Positions 34,255-43,301 are shown, counted from the first letter of the stretch. The stretch is 43,375 nucleotides of DNA from Gammaproteobacteria bacterium (GCA_028818795.1 JAPPND010000228.1:1-43375); one strand, 5' to 3'. Notes: generated by a model not told the origin, from the sequence alone. Made by a program: numbers and translations.

Positions 34255-36311
34255 TCCGCGAACCTCGCGATCCTGAAGCCGACATCCGGGCGACCATCGA
34301 TCCCGTAGTCCCGACCGGACAACCGGAGGTCGGAAACCGTTCCATGCATCCAGCTTGCGCCGCGAATCACATGGTAGTCGCCCTGGCGTGGTCCAAGCGG
34401 ATCGACCACGGCACTGCCGCTGGGAATCTCGTAGAAATCGTGCACCCATTCCGCGACATTGCCGCCGAGATCGTAGACTCCCTTGTCGTTTGGCGGGAAC
34501 GTCCCCACCGGTGCGCTGGTGATGTAGTTGTCGTTGTAGCCGAAGATGATCCGACCGACCGTATGCGCTGCCGACTGGTCGGCGTAGTTGCCGTGCCTGT
34601 CGGGCGGCGGAAGTTGATCCCCCCACGCGAATAGCAATAGGTTCGTCCCGCCGACATGCCGGGCGGCCCACGCCCACTCGGCCTCGGTGGGGAGCCGGTA
34701 GCCGAGAGCGGTCGAGTCAAAGCCGACGATCTTGCCGAACTCCTCCCGGTAGAACGGTTGGAGGTCGTCTTGTTCCGACAGCCAGTTGCAATAGAGCGCG
34801 GCCTCGTGCCAGGACACGCCGACGACCGGCTGGGTGTCGTGGTCGAGATCACGGTTCTCGAACTGTCCCGACGAATGGCCCTTGGCGAATACGCGGAACT
34901 GGCCGTTGGTGACCTCGTGTCGGGATAGGTAGAACAGCCGGGTGAGTTCGACGTCTCGGATCACCTCGTTGGCGCGACGACCGGGCTCTCGGCGGGAGGC
35001 GCCCATCCGGAGCTTGCTGGGGCTCAATAGGACGAGCTCATGGCCCTGTCCCGTGGTTCGCACGGCCTTGAGTCGTTCCAAGCGCGCTTCTTCCAACGTC
35101 AGTAGTTTCACGTTGAGTTGCTGGGTAAGTCCCGGTTGCGGCACGACGGTCTTGCGAAACCCCGCATGGCCCTCCTTCCTGATCTCCACGATGTGCGGCA
35201 CGGCCGGGAGGGTGAAGACCCCGCTCGCGAGTCCCCGGTGCTCGTTGTCGATCCAGAGTTCGGCATCCTCTGGGCGGGTCTCTACGGATAGGTCGCCGGT
35301 TAGCGCGGTCAGCGACACGTTGATCGCCCGACGTTGGCCGGATGCCAGTTCGATGGTGAGATTTCGGGGTGCATAGCCGACCTTGAACACGCTGACGGCG
35401 AGTGGCTTGTCCGCGTCGAGGCCGACCGTGAGCGGGGTGATGCCGGCGTACACGCCGCCGACCGTCACCCCGGCACCCTTCGGAGACGACTCGATCGCTA
35501 GCGTGCCGTCGGCCTTGTCGAGAACGATTGGCGGCAGGGTGATGGGCTGTCGTGCTTCGACGAAGATGATGTCCTGCCACGGCTTGTAGCCGGGCAGGGC
35601 GACGACGACCCGGTGTTCGCCGGCCAGTACCGGGATCGGACCGGGAGTGGTGTCCTCGACCAGACGGTCGTCGATGTGCACCTGGGCGCCCGACGGCGTG
35701 GTGGGCAGGGTGACGTCCGCCCAATTGGGTAGCAGAGCGAGGGTTACGGTCTGGGCTTGGTCCCGGCCGGTTACCTCGAATTCCACGGTGCCGTCTTCGT
35801 AGCGTGGGTGGCTGACATGGATCGCTTGCGGGCCCGCCGGTACGCGGAGCGTGGCGGGTGCGGTGCCGCGGAGATCGCTACCCGACACGATCACCGTTGC
35901 ACCGGGCGGATCGATCGCGAAGGTCACCCTGCCGGGCAACGGGGTCAGCGTGAACGGAATCGTCTGGTTGCGGTCGCGGCCGATGTCGATCCGTCGGTTG
36001 TAGTCGACGTATCCCTCGGCGCGGGCACGGACACGATAGTCCCCTTCGCGCATCAGGTGGATGTCGCCGAGCCGAAAGGCGAAGCCACCGTCCACTTCGA
36101 CGACAGCCGAGGCGGGGGTTGCCTCGATACGGACGCTCTTGGCGGTGAAAATGAACCAGAGGAACCAGACCACGGCCACCAGGACGACGACCCCGCCAAC
36201 TCGCCAGGGGTTAAGCCAGGCGCGTCGCTTGGCCGTGGCCGTTGGCGTTGGGCGAAAACGAACGGCGGCGATGCGGTCGCCGTCGGCGGCTGGTTGAATC
36301 GGGTCTGTCAC
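34251..36311 (-). CDS. Membrane-anchored PEGA-repeat protein with noncatalytic FGE-sulfatase fold
   Basis: 686 residues: TM at about 38-56, five PEGA-type beta repeats starting near 59, 130, 203, 270 and 340 (for example 'ATPASAVVEVDG', 'IDPPGATVIVSG'), then an FGE-sulfatase/SUMF1 fold (about 425-686) with 'GYRLPTEAEWAWAAR' and 'GGNVAEWVHDFY'. The C-terminal region reads 'RGASWMHG' and 'VGFRIAR', so the two cysteines that form the active site of formylglycine-generating enzymes are absent. A binding or scaffold role in the periplasm is more likely than sulfatase maturation. GTG start with GGAA 9 bases upstream. Confidence 0.85.
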   Translation of the reverse strand: MTDPIQPAADGDRIAAVRFRPTPTATAKRRAWLNPWRVGGVVVLVAVVWFLWFIFTAKSVRIEATPASAVVEVDGGFAFRLGDIHLMREGDYRVRARAEGYVDYNRRIDIGRDRNQTIPFTLTPLPGRVTFAIDPPGATVIVSGSDLRGTAPATLRVPAGPQAIHVSHPRYEDGTVEFEVTGRDQAQTVTLALLPNWADVTLPTTPSGAQVHIDDRLVEDTTPGPIPVLAGEHRVVVALPGYKPWQDIIFVEARQPITLPPIVLDKADGTLAIESSPKGAGVTVGGVYAGITPLTVGLDADKPLAVSVFKVGYAPRNLTIELASGQRRAINVSLTALTGDLSVETRPEDAELWIDNEHRGLASGVFTLPAVPHIVEIRKEGHAGFRKTVVPQPGLTQQLNVKLLTLEEARLERLKAVRTTGQGHELVLLSPSKLRMGASRREPGRRANEVIRDVELTRLFYLSRHEVTNGQFRVFAKGHSSGQFENRDLDHDTQPVVGVSWHEAALYCNWLSEQDDLQPFYREEFGKIVGFDSTALGYRLPTEAEWAWAARHVGGTNLLLFAWGDQLPPPDRHGNYADQSAAHTVGRIIFGYNDNYITSAPVGTFPPNDKGVYDLGGNVAEWVHDFYEIPSGSAVVDPLGPRQGDYHVIRGASWMHGTVSDLRLSGRDYGIDGRPDVGFRIARFAE

Positions 36312-36332
36312 GTTGATTCCGACGTCATCGAG

Positions 36333-37853
36333 CTAGATGGGTTCCGTACACCGGATTTCCACCGGTTCGGAATCGGCTTCCAGGATGACTTCGTCGCGCA
36401 CGTCGCGATAGCCGTCGCGACTGCCGATGATGACGTAGCGCCCGGGCCGGAGCTTCAGTTCATGGCGCAGGAACGGGCCGAATGTGCCGATCTTCTGAAT
36501 CATGATCTCCGTCTCGTTGTCGGAGTCGATGACCAGGGGGACGGGAGTGGACGCCCGTTCGACAACGGCATTGAGGTCGTCGAGCTGGGTCTCGAAGAGG
36601 GGGCCCCCGGCGGGATTCGCCTTTGCGTCTGCGAGCACTTTCTTGGCGCGGGCGAATTGGTCGTCGTCGGACAGAAGCCCCGGATCGTCGATGAAGGTCT
36701 GCATGGATTCGATCAGCGCGACACGAGCGGCGATTCGCGCCTTGCCGTCCCTCGCGAAGCGCAGGGAGGGATCCATGTCGAGAATGGCGTCGTAGGTCGC
36801 GAGTGCCGTGCTCCACTGGTCTTCGGATTCCTGTTGTTCGGCCGCCTCGCGCAGTCGGTCGATCTCAGCCAGCAGACGTGCTTGGTTCGCCTGCTGGCGA
36901 CCCGCCAGACCGTCGGGGTCGCCGGGGTTGGCTTTAAGCACGCGGTCGAATGCGGCGATCGCCGTTTCTGGTTCGCCCCGCTCCAAGGCGGCGAAGCCCT
37001 CGGAGAGCGTCGCCCGCCGCCGTTGGGTGGCCCGGGCGTCGGCGACCTTGGCGGCTCTTTCAGAGAGCCCTACCGTGGCGGGATCGAGGGCACGCACTTG
37101 CGAAAGGTAGCGATCCGCCTCGGCATATTCGCCACGCAGAACGGCACGCTCGCTCTGTCGCAGCCGCTCGACGACTTCCGGCAATACCGAGGCCCGATCG
37201 CGTCCCGCGGTCGCATCGCGATCGTTGGGCCTGATGGCCAGAGCTGTCTCAAAGGCCTCGACGGCACCCGGGTGGTCGAGTCCGGCTAGCGCGGCTTGTC
37301 CGTTCGCCAGGGCGGACCGGAACTGCGCACGGCCCTTGTCGGCGAGGGCGGCCATATCCTCGACCGCACCCGCGTATTCGTCCAGGGACTCCTGGTAGCG
37401 ACCCTCCATGAACAACTGGTCGCCGGTGCCGGCGCGGTCCTTGATCCTCCGGAGGTCATCGGCACCCCAGGCAGTCACGTTCAGCTGCTCTTTGAGTTGG
37501 CTTTCGAGCGCGAAGAACTCGGCGAGTTTCGCCTCGGCTTCGGCGCGCGCCCGCGCCAGGTCCGCCGCCTCGAACGGTGCGACGGAATCTGCCGGGGGCG
37601 CGGAGGGTCGGCCATTGACGACCGCCGCCGGGCGGGTCGGGGCGACCGGATCCACTACTTGGTCCGGCAGGAATACGAACACGAAGGTAGCCAATGCGCC
37701 GAGCACGAGCATCGCGATGCCGAAGCCGATTGCGCGACGTGCCGTGTTGCGCGTTGGCCCCAACGATCCGGGCAGGCGTCGCTGTCGTGAACCGCGATCC
37801 GACAACGGTGCCTTGGCGGGCTGGATATGAACTGGCTCGTCGGGTGCCGTCAT
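36333..37853 (-). CDS. TPR-rich membrane-anchored protein
   Basis: 506 residues: cytoplasmic N-terminus, TM at about 41-63, Ala/Glu-rich coiled-coil near 100-125, tandem TPR-like helices (about 140-390, such as 'GRYQESLDEYAGAVEDMAALAD' in parts and 'GEPETAIAAFDRVLKANPGDPDGL'), and a C-terminal beta segment 'LRPGRYVIIGSRDGYRDV' that resembles a PEGA unit. It is followed after 21 bases by the PEGA/FGE gene. ATG at 37853 starts just before the basic anchor; the longer frame to 38237 overlaps the lipoprotein gene. Confidence 0.78.
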   Translation of the reverse strand: MTAPDEPVHIQPAKAPLSDRGSRQRRLPGSLGPTRNTARRAIGFGIAMLVLGALATFVFVFLPDQVVDPVAPTRPAAVVNGRPSAPPADSVAPFEAADLARARAEAEAKLAEFFALESQLKEQLNVTAWGADDLRRIKDRAGTGDQLFMEGRYQESLDEYAGAVEDMAALADKGRAQFRSALANGQAALAGLDHPGAVEAFETALAIRPNDRDATAGRDRASVLPEVVERLRQSERAVLRGEYAEADRYLSQVRALDPATVGLSERAAKVADARATQRRRATLSEGFAALERGEPETAIAAFDRVLKANPGDPDGLAGRQQANQARLLAEIDRLREAAEQQESEDQWSTALATYDAILDMDPSLRFARDGKARIAARVALIESMQTFIDDPGLLSDDDQFARAKKVLADAKANPAGGPLFETQLDDLNAVVERASTPVPLVIDSDNETEIMIQKIGTFGPFLRHELKLRPGRYVIIGSRDGYRDVRDEVILEADSEPVEIRCTEPI

Positions 37854-37905
37854 CCTGGCAATGAACCGCAGTGGTTGAGCACGCGAGGCAGCGGGGAGCC
37901 GGCGC

Positions 37906-39246
37906 CTAGGGGGATTCGGGAAGTGCCGATGACCCCACTGCCGCTTGGAGACTCTCTTCGGCCGTGGCAACGGCTGCCGCGACCTGGGGATCCGGCGGCG
38001 GCAGCCCCAGTTCGCGGTAGTAGAGCGTTCGGAGGATCTGGCGGAGCTCCTTGAACTGGTTTTCGACGGTGCCCTGGAGGCTGAAGGTCCGGTTCTCGAG
38101 CTCGATCGTGTGGGGTGAAATCTCGGCCTCGGCGGAGAGGCCCAGTTCACGAAGCTCATTGGCGTGGGACCTGGCCTTGTCGAGGTCGCGAATCGCACTG
38201 ATCGCCAGCGTGGCACCCCCGATGACCGACACGGCACCGGTGTACCGGGTCAGGGCGCGATCTCGGGTTTGGCCGACGAGGCCGGCGGTGATCCCCACGA
38301 CCCCGGCGATCGCCTTGCGGCGTACCTTCTCGCGCTGATTGCGGTAGGCGATCGCTTCGTCGTAGGTTTCGCCTCGCCAACCGTGGTACGCCGGGTACAT
38401 CTGGGCGTGGAAGTTGTCGAAGTACTCATCGAGAGTGTCGATGAAGATGTATTCGCGCTCGCGGACCTTTCGTACCCGCTCGAGCGAGGGGTCGTTGTCC
38501 GCCGGCAGTCGCCGAATCTCGAATACGCCGGGGCTCGTCTGGACGAGGTATTCGGCGAAAGCGTCGGGAGACATGTCGGCAGCGAATTTCATTTCAGCCA
38601 TCGTCCGGATGCGGGCTACCTCCTCCGGCGAGAGAGTCTTCAAGTGCGCGAGCATGTCATCCGCCAACCGGCGGTAGACGGACTGGAACGGGTCGATGTC
38701 GCGAGGAACCGTATCGCCGTAGGCGTACTTGCTGGCGAGGGCTTGGTAGCTCGTGGCAAACCACCGCACGCCGCGGGCATCGTGAACGTCGATGTCCAGG
38801 ATCATGCGTTCGCCGTCGGAATGCACGATGACTCCGGTCACCGTCACATCGACCGCGTAGGTCGGGTCGGGTATCACCCGAACTGCGCCCCAGTTGCCCG
38901 TGGACTGGAGCAGGTTCTTGGCGACGTAGGGCATGAAGTTGGCTTCGGCGCGACGCACTTCCGGGGGGATGTTCTGCGCAACTTGGTCGTCGAAGGCGAC
39001 GGGAACGTTGGCGTCGAACACGGCTACCCCGACATCGAGCAGCATGTCTTCGGGCAGGTTGACAAGCTGCTCGGGTGGGGTCATGTCCACGACCCGTACG
39101 GTGTGGGTGGCGCACCCTACCACCAGCACCGCAACAGTGAACGCCGCGGCGAGGCGGCGCCGGACAGCGCAGTCGCGGATCAACCGGCTGCGGTCTTCGA
39201 CGGCTCGACGGCCGGACGGTCCATACCGGGATTCGTTTCGCGACAT
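37906..39246 (-). CDS. LVDV-type lipoprotein, paralogue of the one at 7801
   Basis: 446 residues. 'FTVAVLVVG-C45' is a lipobox; the long charged n-region could be shortened by a TTG start near residue 22. Residues about 65-400 align with the 7801 lipoprotein (EDMLLDVGVAVFD, GNWGAVRVIPDP, RRLPADNDPSLERV). Two extra hydrophobic stretches lie at about 325-365 ('AIAGVVGITAGLVG', 'AVSVIGGATLAIS'). In contrast to 7801 there is no TPR tail. Likely outer-membrane part of the cluster; function unknown. Confidence 0.76.
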   Translation of the reverse strand: MSRNESRYGPSGRRAVEDRSRLIRDCAVRRRLAAAFTVAVLVVGCATHTVRVVDMTPPEQLVNLPEDMLLDVGVAVFDANVPVAFDDQVAQNIPPEVRRAEANFMPYVAKNLLQSTGNWGAVRVIPDPTYAVDVTVTGVIVHSDGERMILDIDVHDARGVRWFATSYQALASKYAYGDTVPRDIDPFQSVYRRLADDMLAHLKTLSPEEVARIRTMAEMKFAADMSPDAFAEYLVQTSPGVFEIRRLPADNDPSLERVRKVREREYIFIDTLDEYFDNFHAQMYPAYHGWRGETYDEAIAYRNQREKVRRKAIAGVVGITAGLVGQTRDRALTRYTGAVSVIGGATLAISAIRDLDKARSHANELRELGLSAEAEISPHTIELENRTFSLQGTVENQFKELRQILRTLYYRELGLPPPDPQVAAAVATAEESLQAAVGSSALPESP

Positions 39247-39263
39247 CAGGAGCCTAGCGGTTC

Positions 39264-40289
39264 TCACAGCCCGGACTTGTAGCGCCGGTATTCTTCCCAA
39301 AGCTGCTCGCGCAATCCGGGGTCGGTTTCCGCCATGGCGGCCTCGCGAAGTTGACGCGCCACCACGTCATCGTCCCGGGCATCGGGCTGGTCTGGCGGAA
39401 GCGGTATCGGCGGTTGCGGGACGTCCGGTTCCGCAATGGGCGGCGCAGGAACGGCGTTGCCCTTCGCCTCATCGCCGGCCCCGCCAGGCCGGCTTGGGCT
39501 CGTGGCCGCGGCGGTGCCGACGCGCTCGTCGAGGATCTCGCCGTCCAATTCCCCGAGGGCACGCGCCAATGCATCGCGCTGGCCTTCGCCGTCGCCCTCT
39601 GAACCGTCGGCTTCGGCACCCTCGTCCTGGCCGGTGGCTCCCGCTTGGCCAGCGGACTCGTCGCCGTCCTCGTTGCTGACCTCCCAGCCGCTTTCGGGAC
39701 CGCCGGCTTCACTGCCTTCGTTGCCTCCAGCCGGGGATCCCAGGCCACCTGGGTCGCCTTCCTGCTCGGGTCCGCCTTCCTGCTCGGGTCCGCCTTCCTG
39801 CTCGGGTCCGCCTTCCTGCTCGGGTCCGCCGCCCTGTTCGGGTCCGCCGATAGGTGGCGGCCTGACGCTGGGAAGGCCCCCGTCACCACCGCCGGATGGT
39901 TGCGACGCGGGGGGCGGGAACGGCGACGAGCTGTCGGTCGATGACGATGGCGAGGACGAGGAGGGCAGCGATGGCGTCGGTAACGACGGCGACGACGGGG
40001 ACGGCAGCGACGGCAGCGATGGAGACGACGACGGGGACGGCAGGGTTGGGGGCGAAGGCATCGAGGACGGCGAGGGCAGCGATGGGCTAGGCGGTGTCGA
40101 TTGCGGCGAGCGGCTGCTCGGGCTGCTCGGACTGCTGGGAAACGGATTCGGTATTCCCTGCGGCTGGGAGGACGGCAGCGGAACCTGGCAGCCCGCCAAT
40201 GCCAGACCCGTGACAGCCGCGACCACGCCGATTGCCGATCGCCGGATCGGTGGCTTCAACTGCGTTGACGAAGGCAAACGGCGTCTCAT
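39264..40289 (-). CDS. Low-complexity Ser/Pro-rich lipoprotein with PEQEGG repeats
   Basis: 341 residues. TAGGAG precedes the ATG; 'VTGLALAG-C34' is a lipobox. Residues about 40-135 are almost only Ser, Pro, Leu and Thr, followed by five six-residue repeats (GGPEQE type, about 147-176), an acidic Gly/Glu stretch, and a more ordinary helical end 'LREQLWEEYRRYKSGL'. The extended Pro-rich region could span periplasm or peptidoglycan. Only 9 bases separate it from the upstream TPR/TonB gene. Confidence 0.7.
   Translation of the reverse strand: MRRRLPSSTQLKPPIRRSAIGVVAAVTGLALAGCQVPLPSSQPQGIPNPFPSSPSSPSSRSPQSTPPSPSLPSPSSMPSPPTLPSPSSSPSLPSLPSPSSPSLPTPSLPSSSSPSSSTDSSSPFPPPASQPSGGGDGGLPSVRPPPIGGPEQGGGPEQEGGPEQEGGPEQEGGPEQEGDPGGLGSPAGGNEGSEAGGPESGWEVSNEDGDESAGQAGATGQDEGAEADGSEGDGEGQRDALARALGELDGEILDERVGTAAATSPSRPGGAGDEAKGNAVPAPPIAEPDVPQPPIPLPPDQPDARDDDVVARQLREAAMAETDPGLREQLWEEYRRYKSGL
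39761..39850. repeat. Five copies of an 18-base tandem repeat inside the Ser/Pro lipoprotein gene
   Basis: The unit CCTGCTCGGGTCCGCCTT recurs at 39761, 39779, 39797 and 39815, with a diverged copy at 39833. Copies 1-3 are identical; the fourth differs at its end. The unit is 18 bases, a multiple of 3, so copy number changes keep the frame. Confidence 0.9.
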
Positions 40290-40298
40290 CGCAATCTC

Positions 40299-41666
40299 CT
40301 AGGAGGACCTAGCCGCGGACCCCGGCCCGACGGACGCATGCAGCGCCCTCTCGGATGGATGGTTTGCGGCACCCGTCTGATTGTTGGAACCGTCGTCAGC
40401 AGGAAAGTCGTCGGTCGGGTAGTACCTGAACTCGTGACTCACCCGGACATCCTCGGTGGCGAGCGTGGTTTGACCGTCGAAGGCGGGGCGGTAGCGGGCA
40501 CGGCGCACGGCGCGCCGCACCTTGACGTCCATCAGGTCCTGCGGGTCGGAATTGAGGGTCGCTATGCTGCTCACGGCACCGGATTCGTCGACCCGAAAAG
40601 ACAGCTCCACCACACCGATCTGGGGGCGCCCGACTGCGGTCCCGTCACTGTCGGGATCGCCGGGCAAAGGAAGATAGAGCGGCTGCGGCGAGTCGAAGAT
40701 CTCGGCAAGCTGATCGGGCATTGGCTGCAGCAGTTCCCAGACGTGCCGGTAGAGCGTAGTCGCGCGATCCTGCTTCCCGAATACGAGATACCAATCGCCG
40801 AGATCCAATACCGCGCGGGCGACGGCTTCGTTGGTAGCCTCTTCGCTTGCCATGATGACATTGACCACCTCGATAAGCGCACGTTCGCCCTTCGCGAAGT
40901 TGTTGATCGCGGGCATGGTGCCGTAGCGATAGTTGACCGGGTGACCCGAATTGGATTTCCTCTCCCTTTGGTAGGGCGGGAAACGTTCGCTTCGATAGGT
41001 TGCCGCCACGCCACGCAACGCCCTCAGCCGTTCCGGATCGTCGGCCGCGACGGTCCCGTCGGCCACGGACAAGGCGTGTTCGTAGAGTCCGCGTGCCGAG
41101 AAGATGTTGTAGTTGACGAGATACCAGTCCGCTAGGGCGAAGATTCCGGGTAGCAGCAACGGGCTCCCGCCGCCGTAGTTGCGCAACAGGATGTCATAAG
41201 CGTATTCGTGCCGGCGATTGGCCCGTGCGAGATTGCCGTTCGAGGCGAGAACGTTGGCTTCCCGGTAGACGATGTCGACCTGGCTCGGATGGTGCAGACC
41301 GCGGTTGACGCGGGTGACGTGGACGGCACGGTCATAGGCGCCGAGTGCCCCTTCGCGGTCGCCGACCCCGGCGAGCGCGTCCCCGAGTATGGCCAACGGT
41401 CGGGCCAGCTCGATGTTGTACCGGTTCGAACGGCGTTCGATCCTCTCGATCTCGAGTTCAACGATGTTGATGGCTTCCGGATACTCGCCGATCTCAACCA
41501 GGCCCTGGGCATTGTCCACCGGACTCTCGGATTGGTCGAGCAGGAGTTCGTCCGACCCGGTCGCAATCCCCGGTTCAACGGTCGTTGGCGGCGTCTGTGC
41601 CAGTGTGGAGTGCGCGACGACGGCACTGATGGCGAAGCCGACAATCGCGGTGGGCTGTTTGATCAC
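40299..41666 (-). CDS. Exported TPR protein with TonB-C-terminal-like domain, first gene of cluster
   Basis: 455 residues from GTG 41666, which has AGGA 7 bases before it and opens a good signal peptide ('AIVGFAISAVVAHSTLAQT'); a longer TTG frame to 41768 has neither. TPR-type helices fill about 55-340. Residues about 355-415 ('VELSFRVDESGAVSSIATL' and 'RRAVRRARYRPAF') are a TonB-C (energy-transducer) fold. There is no N-terminal TonB anchor, so it is probably soluble in the periplasm or bound to partners. The TonB-like domain, normally associated with ExbBD energy coupling, supports a link with the channel gene in this cluster. Confidence 0.78.
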   Translation of the reverse strand: MIKQPTAIVGFAISAVVAHSTLAQTPPTTVEPGIATGSDELLLDQSESPVDNAQGLVEIGEYPEAINIVELEIERIERRSNRYNIELARPLAILGDALAGVGDREGALGAYDRAVHVTRVNRGLHHPSQVDIVYREANVLASNGNLARANRRHEYAYDILLRNYGGGSPLLLPGIFALADWYLVNYNIFSARGLYEHALSVADGTVAADDPERLRALRGVAATYRSERFPPYQRERKSNSGHPVNYRYGTMPAINNFAKGERALIEVVNVIMASEEATNEAVARAVLDLGDWYLVFGKQDRATTLYRHVWELLQPMPDQLAEIFDSPQPLYLPLPGDPDSDGTAVGRPQIGVVELSFRVDESGAVSSIATLNSDPQDLMDVKVRRAVRRARYRPAFDGQTTLATEDVRVSHEFRYYPTDDFPADDGSNNQTGAANHPSERALHASVGPGSAARSS

Positions 41667-41721
41667 GTCGCTGTCCTGGCTTACTTCGATGCACCGCTGC
41701 GGGCGAAGTTCCTTCGAATCG

Positions 41722-41750
41722 AGTGTCTGCGCGCGACGTAGCGCAGTCAA
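41722..41750 (-). promoter_or_regulatory. Candidate promoter of the stator-like cluster
   Basis: TTGACT (41745-41750) and GACACT (41722-41727) on the minus strand are 17 bases apart, 56 bases before the GTG at 41666. The -35 is good, the -10 poor (3 of 6). The 290-base divergent gap 41667-41956 shows nothing stronger. Confidence 0.3.
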
Positions 41751-41956
41751 GGTGTTTTCGCTGGCCAAATACCGCCAATTCAGGTTCCATTCAGCTTCGT
41801 ATCTGCTCTTGAACGGCGCCGATACGTCGTCTCGCGGAGGACCCGGCGGCTCGGCGACTCGTTAGCCGCCTCCAATCACCCGTCTTAATGCACCTGCCTC
41901 GTCCATTCGCTACCATCTCGCGCCTGAAAAATCCTAGGGAAACCAAATCGACATCG

Positions 41957-42190
41957 ATGGACGCGGCGGACCACGCAATCGACGCGGTTGGGCTCGAGTG
42001 TCCGGAACCGCTCATGATCCTGCGCAACAAGGTGCGGGGCATGGCCGTCGGGGAGACCGTTTCCGTCGTCGCGACGGATCCTTCGACGGTCCGGGATTTC
42101 ACGAATTTCTGCCGTTTCATGGGCCACGAAATGGCGGAGTCCTCCTGGGACGGCAATCGATACCGGTTCATCATCCGCAAACGTGGCTGA
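41957..42190 (+). CDS. tusA: TusA-like sulfurtransferase
   Basis: 77 residues. The SirA/TusA fold is indicated by 'VGLECPEPLM' with catalytic C15-P16, and 'VSVVATDPSTVRDFTNFCRFMGHE'. It would carry persulfide sulfur in the cytosol, for tRNA 2-thiolation or related relays. ATG at 41957 starts at the family's usual point; an upstream in-frame ATG at 41888 adds unrelated residues. Overlaps the next gene by 8 bases. Confidence 0.87.
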   Translation: MDAADHAIDAVGLECPEPLMILRNKVRGMAVGETVSVVATDPSTVRDFTNFCRFMGHEMAESSWDGNRYRFIIRKRG

Positions 42191-43265
42191 ACGTTGCGAA
42201 GCGGTGGTGATCGGCGCCGGGGTGGTCGGACTTGCGGTTGGCCGGGAACTGGCGCGCGCGGGTCGCGAGGTGTTGGTCCTCGAACGACACGAACTCATCG
42301 GTTCCGAGATATCGAGCCGCAACTCCGAGGTGATCCACGCGGGCATCTACTATCCGACGGGATCGGTCAAGGCGCAGACGTGCGTACGTGGCAAAGCGCT
42401 CCTCTACAAGCACTGCGAGGCCTACAACGTTCCCCACCGGCGCCTCGGCAAGATCATCGTGGCGACGGCACTTGGGCAACTCGAAATGCTAAAGGCCTAT
42501 CAGCGCCAGGCTCTCGTCAACGGAGTAGGGAAGCTTCCCTGGTTGACCCGCGCCGACATCGCGGCATTCGAGCCCGAGGTGGAGGCCGTCGCGGGCGTGT
42601 TTTCGGAGTCCACCGGTATCATCGACAGCCACGCCTTCATGTTGAGCCTGCTCGGGGACATCGAGGCGGCCGGCGGTGCGATCGCCTATCTGACGAAAGT
42701 GACCGATCTCGAGCGGGCCGCTGCTGGCGTCCGCGTTCGTTGCGGGGATTTCGACCTCGACGCGGACATCGTGATCAATGCCGCGGGACTTGCGGCCCCC
42801 GCCATGGCAGCCCGGCTTGGGGCGGGCCACGTCGGCTACTACGCCAAGGGCCACTACTACACGCTGTCCGGGAAGTCGCCGTTCCGGCGGCTGGTCTACC
42901 CGGTCGCAGAGGCGGGGGGACTCGGGGTGCATGTCACGCTGGACCTGGCCGGGCAGGCCAGGTTCGGACCCGATGTGGTCTGGCAGGATGACGAGGACTA
43001 CGGATTCGACGGTGGCCAGTTCGGTGCATTCGTCGAGGCCATCCGCCGTTACTATCCGGGCCTCGATGAGTCGCGACTGAACCCGGGCTATACGGGTATT
43101 CGCCCGAAACTCGCGCCCCGGGGCGAGCCGGCGTCGGATTTCGTGATCGAAGGGCCGGCGGACCACGGCATACCCGGGTTTGTGAGTCTGCTCGGCATCG
43201 AGTCGCCCGGCTTGACCGCGTCGCTTGCGATCGCCGAACGGATCGCCGAAATGCTGACGGGCTAA
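42183..43265 (+). CDS. lhgO: FAD-dependent oxidoreductase, L-2-hydroxyglutarate dehydrogenase-like
   Basis: 360 residues, DAO superfamily. FAD-binding GAGVVG (11-16), acidic E34, and 'SSRNSEVIHAGIYYP' (44-58), which is diagnostic of the L-2-hydroxyglutarate oxidase (LhgO/L2HGDH) group. C-terminal 'GYTGIRPKLAP' and 'LLGIESPGLTASLAIAE' complete the fold. It would oxidise L-2-hydroxyglutarate or a related hydroxyacid. GTG start at 42183 overlaps the TusA gene. Why the two are paired is not clear. Confidence 0.85.
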   Translation: MAERCEAVVIGAGVVGLAVGRELARAGREVLVLERHELIGSEISSRNSEVIHAGIYYPTGSVKAQTCVRGKALLYKHCEAYNVPHRRLGKIIVATALGQLEMLKAYQRQALVNGVGKLPWLTRADIAAFEPEVEAVAGVFSESTGIIDSHAFMLSLLGDIEAAGGAIAYLTKVTDLERAAAGVRVRCGDFDLDADIVINAAGLAAPAMAARLGAGHVGYYAKGHYYTLSGKSPFRRLVYPVAEAGGLGVHVTLDLAGQARFGPDVVWQDDEDYGFDGGQFGAFVEAIRRYYPGLDESRLNPGYTGIRPKLAPRGEPASDFVIEGPADHGIPGFVSLLGIESPGLTASLAIAERIAEMLTG

Positions 43266-43301
43266 CGGGGCCAGGCCGCACAATGAGGCCGCGCCGCAGC
43301 A

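Noticed and set aside
39940-40130. Repetitive short-period DNA that could suggest a CRISPR-like or satellite array
   Set aside because: It is codon-level repetition encoding Ser/Pro residues, with no regular spacer-repeat pattern.
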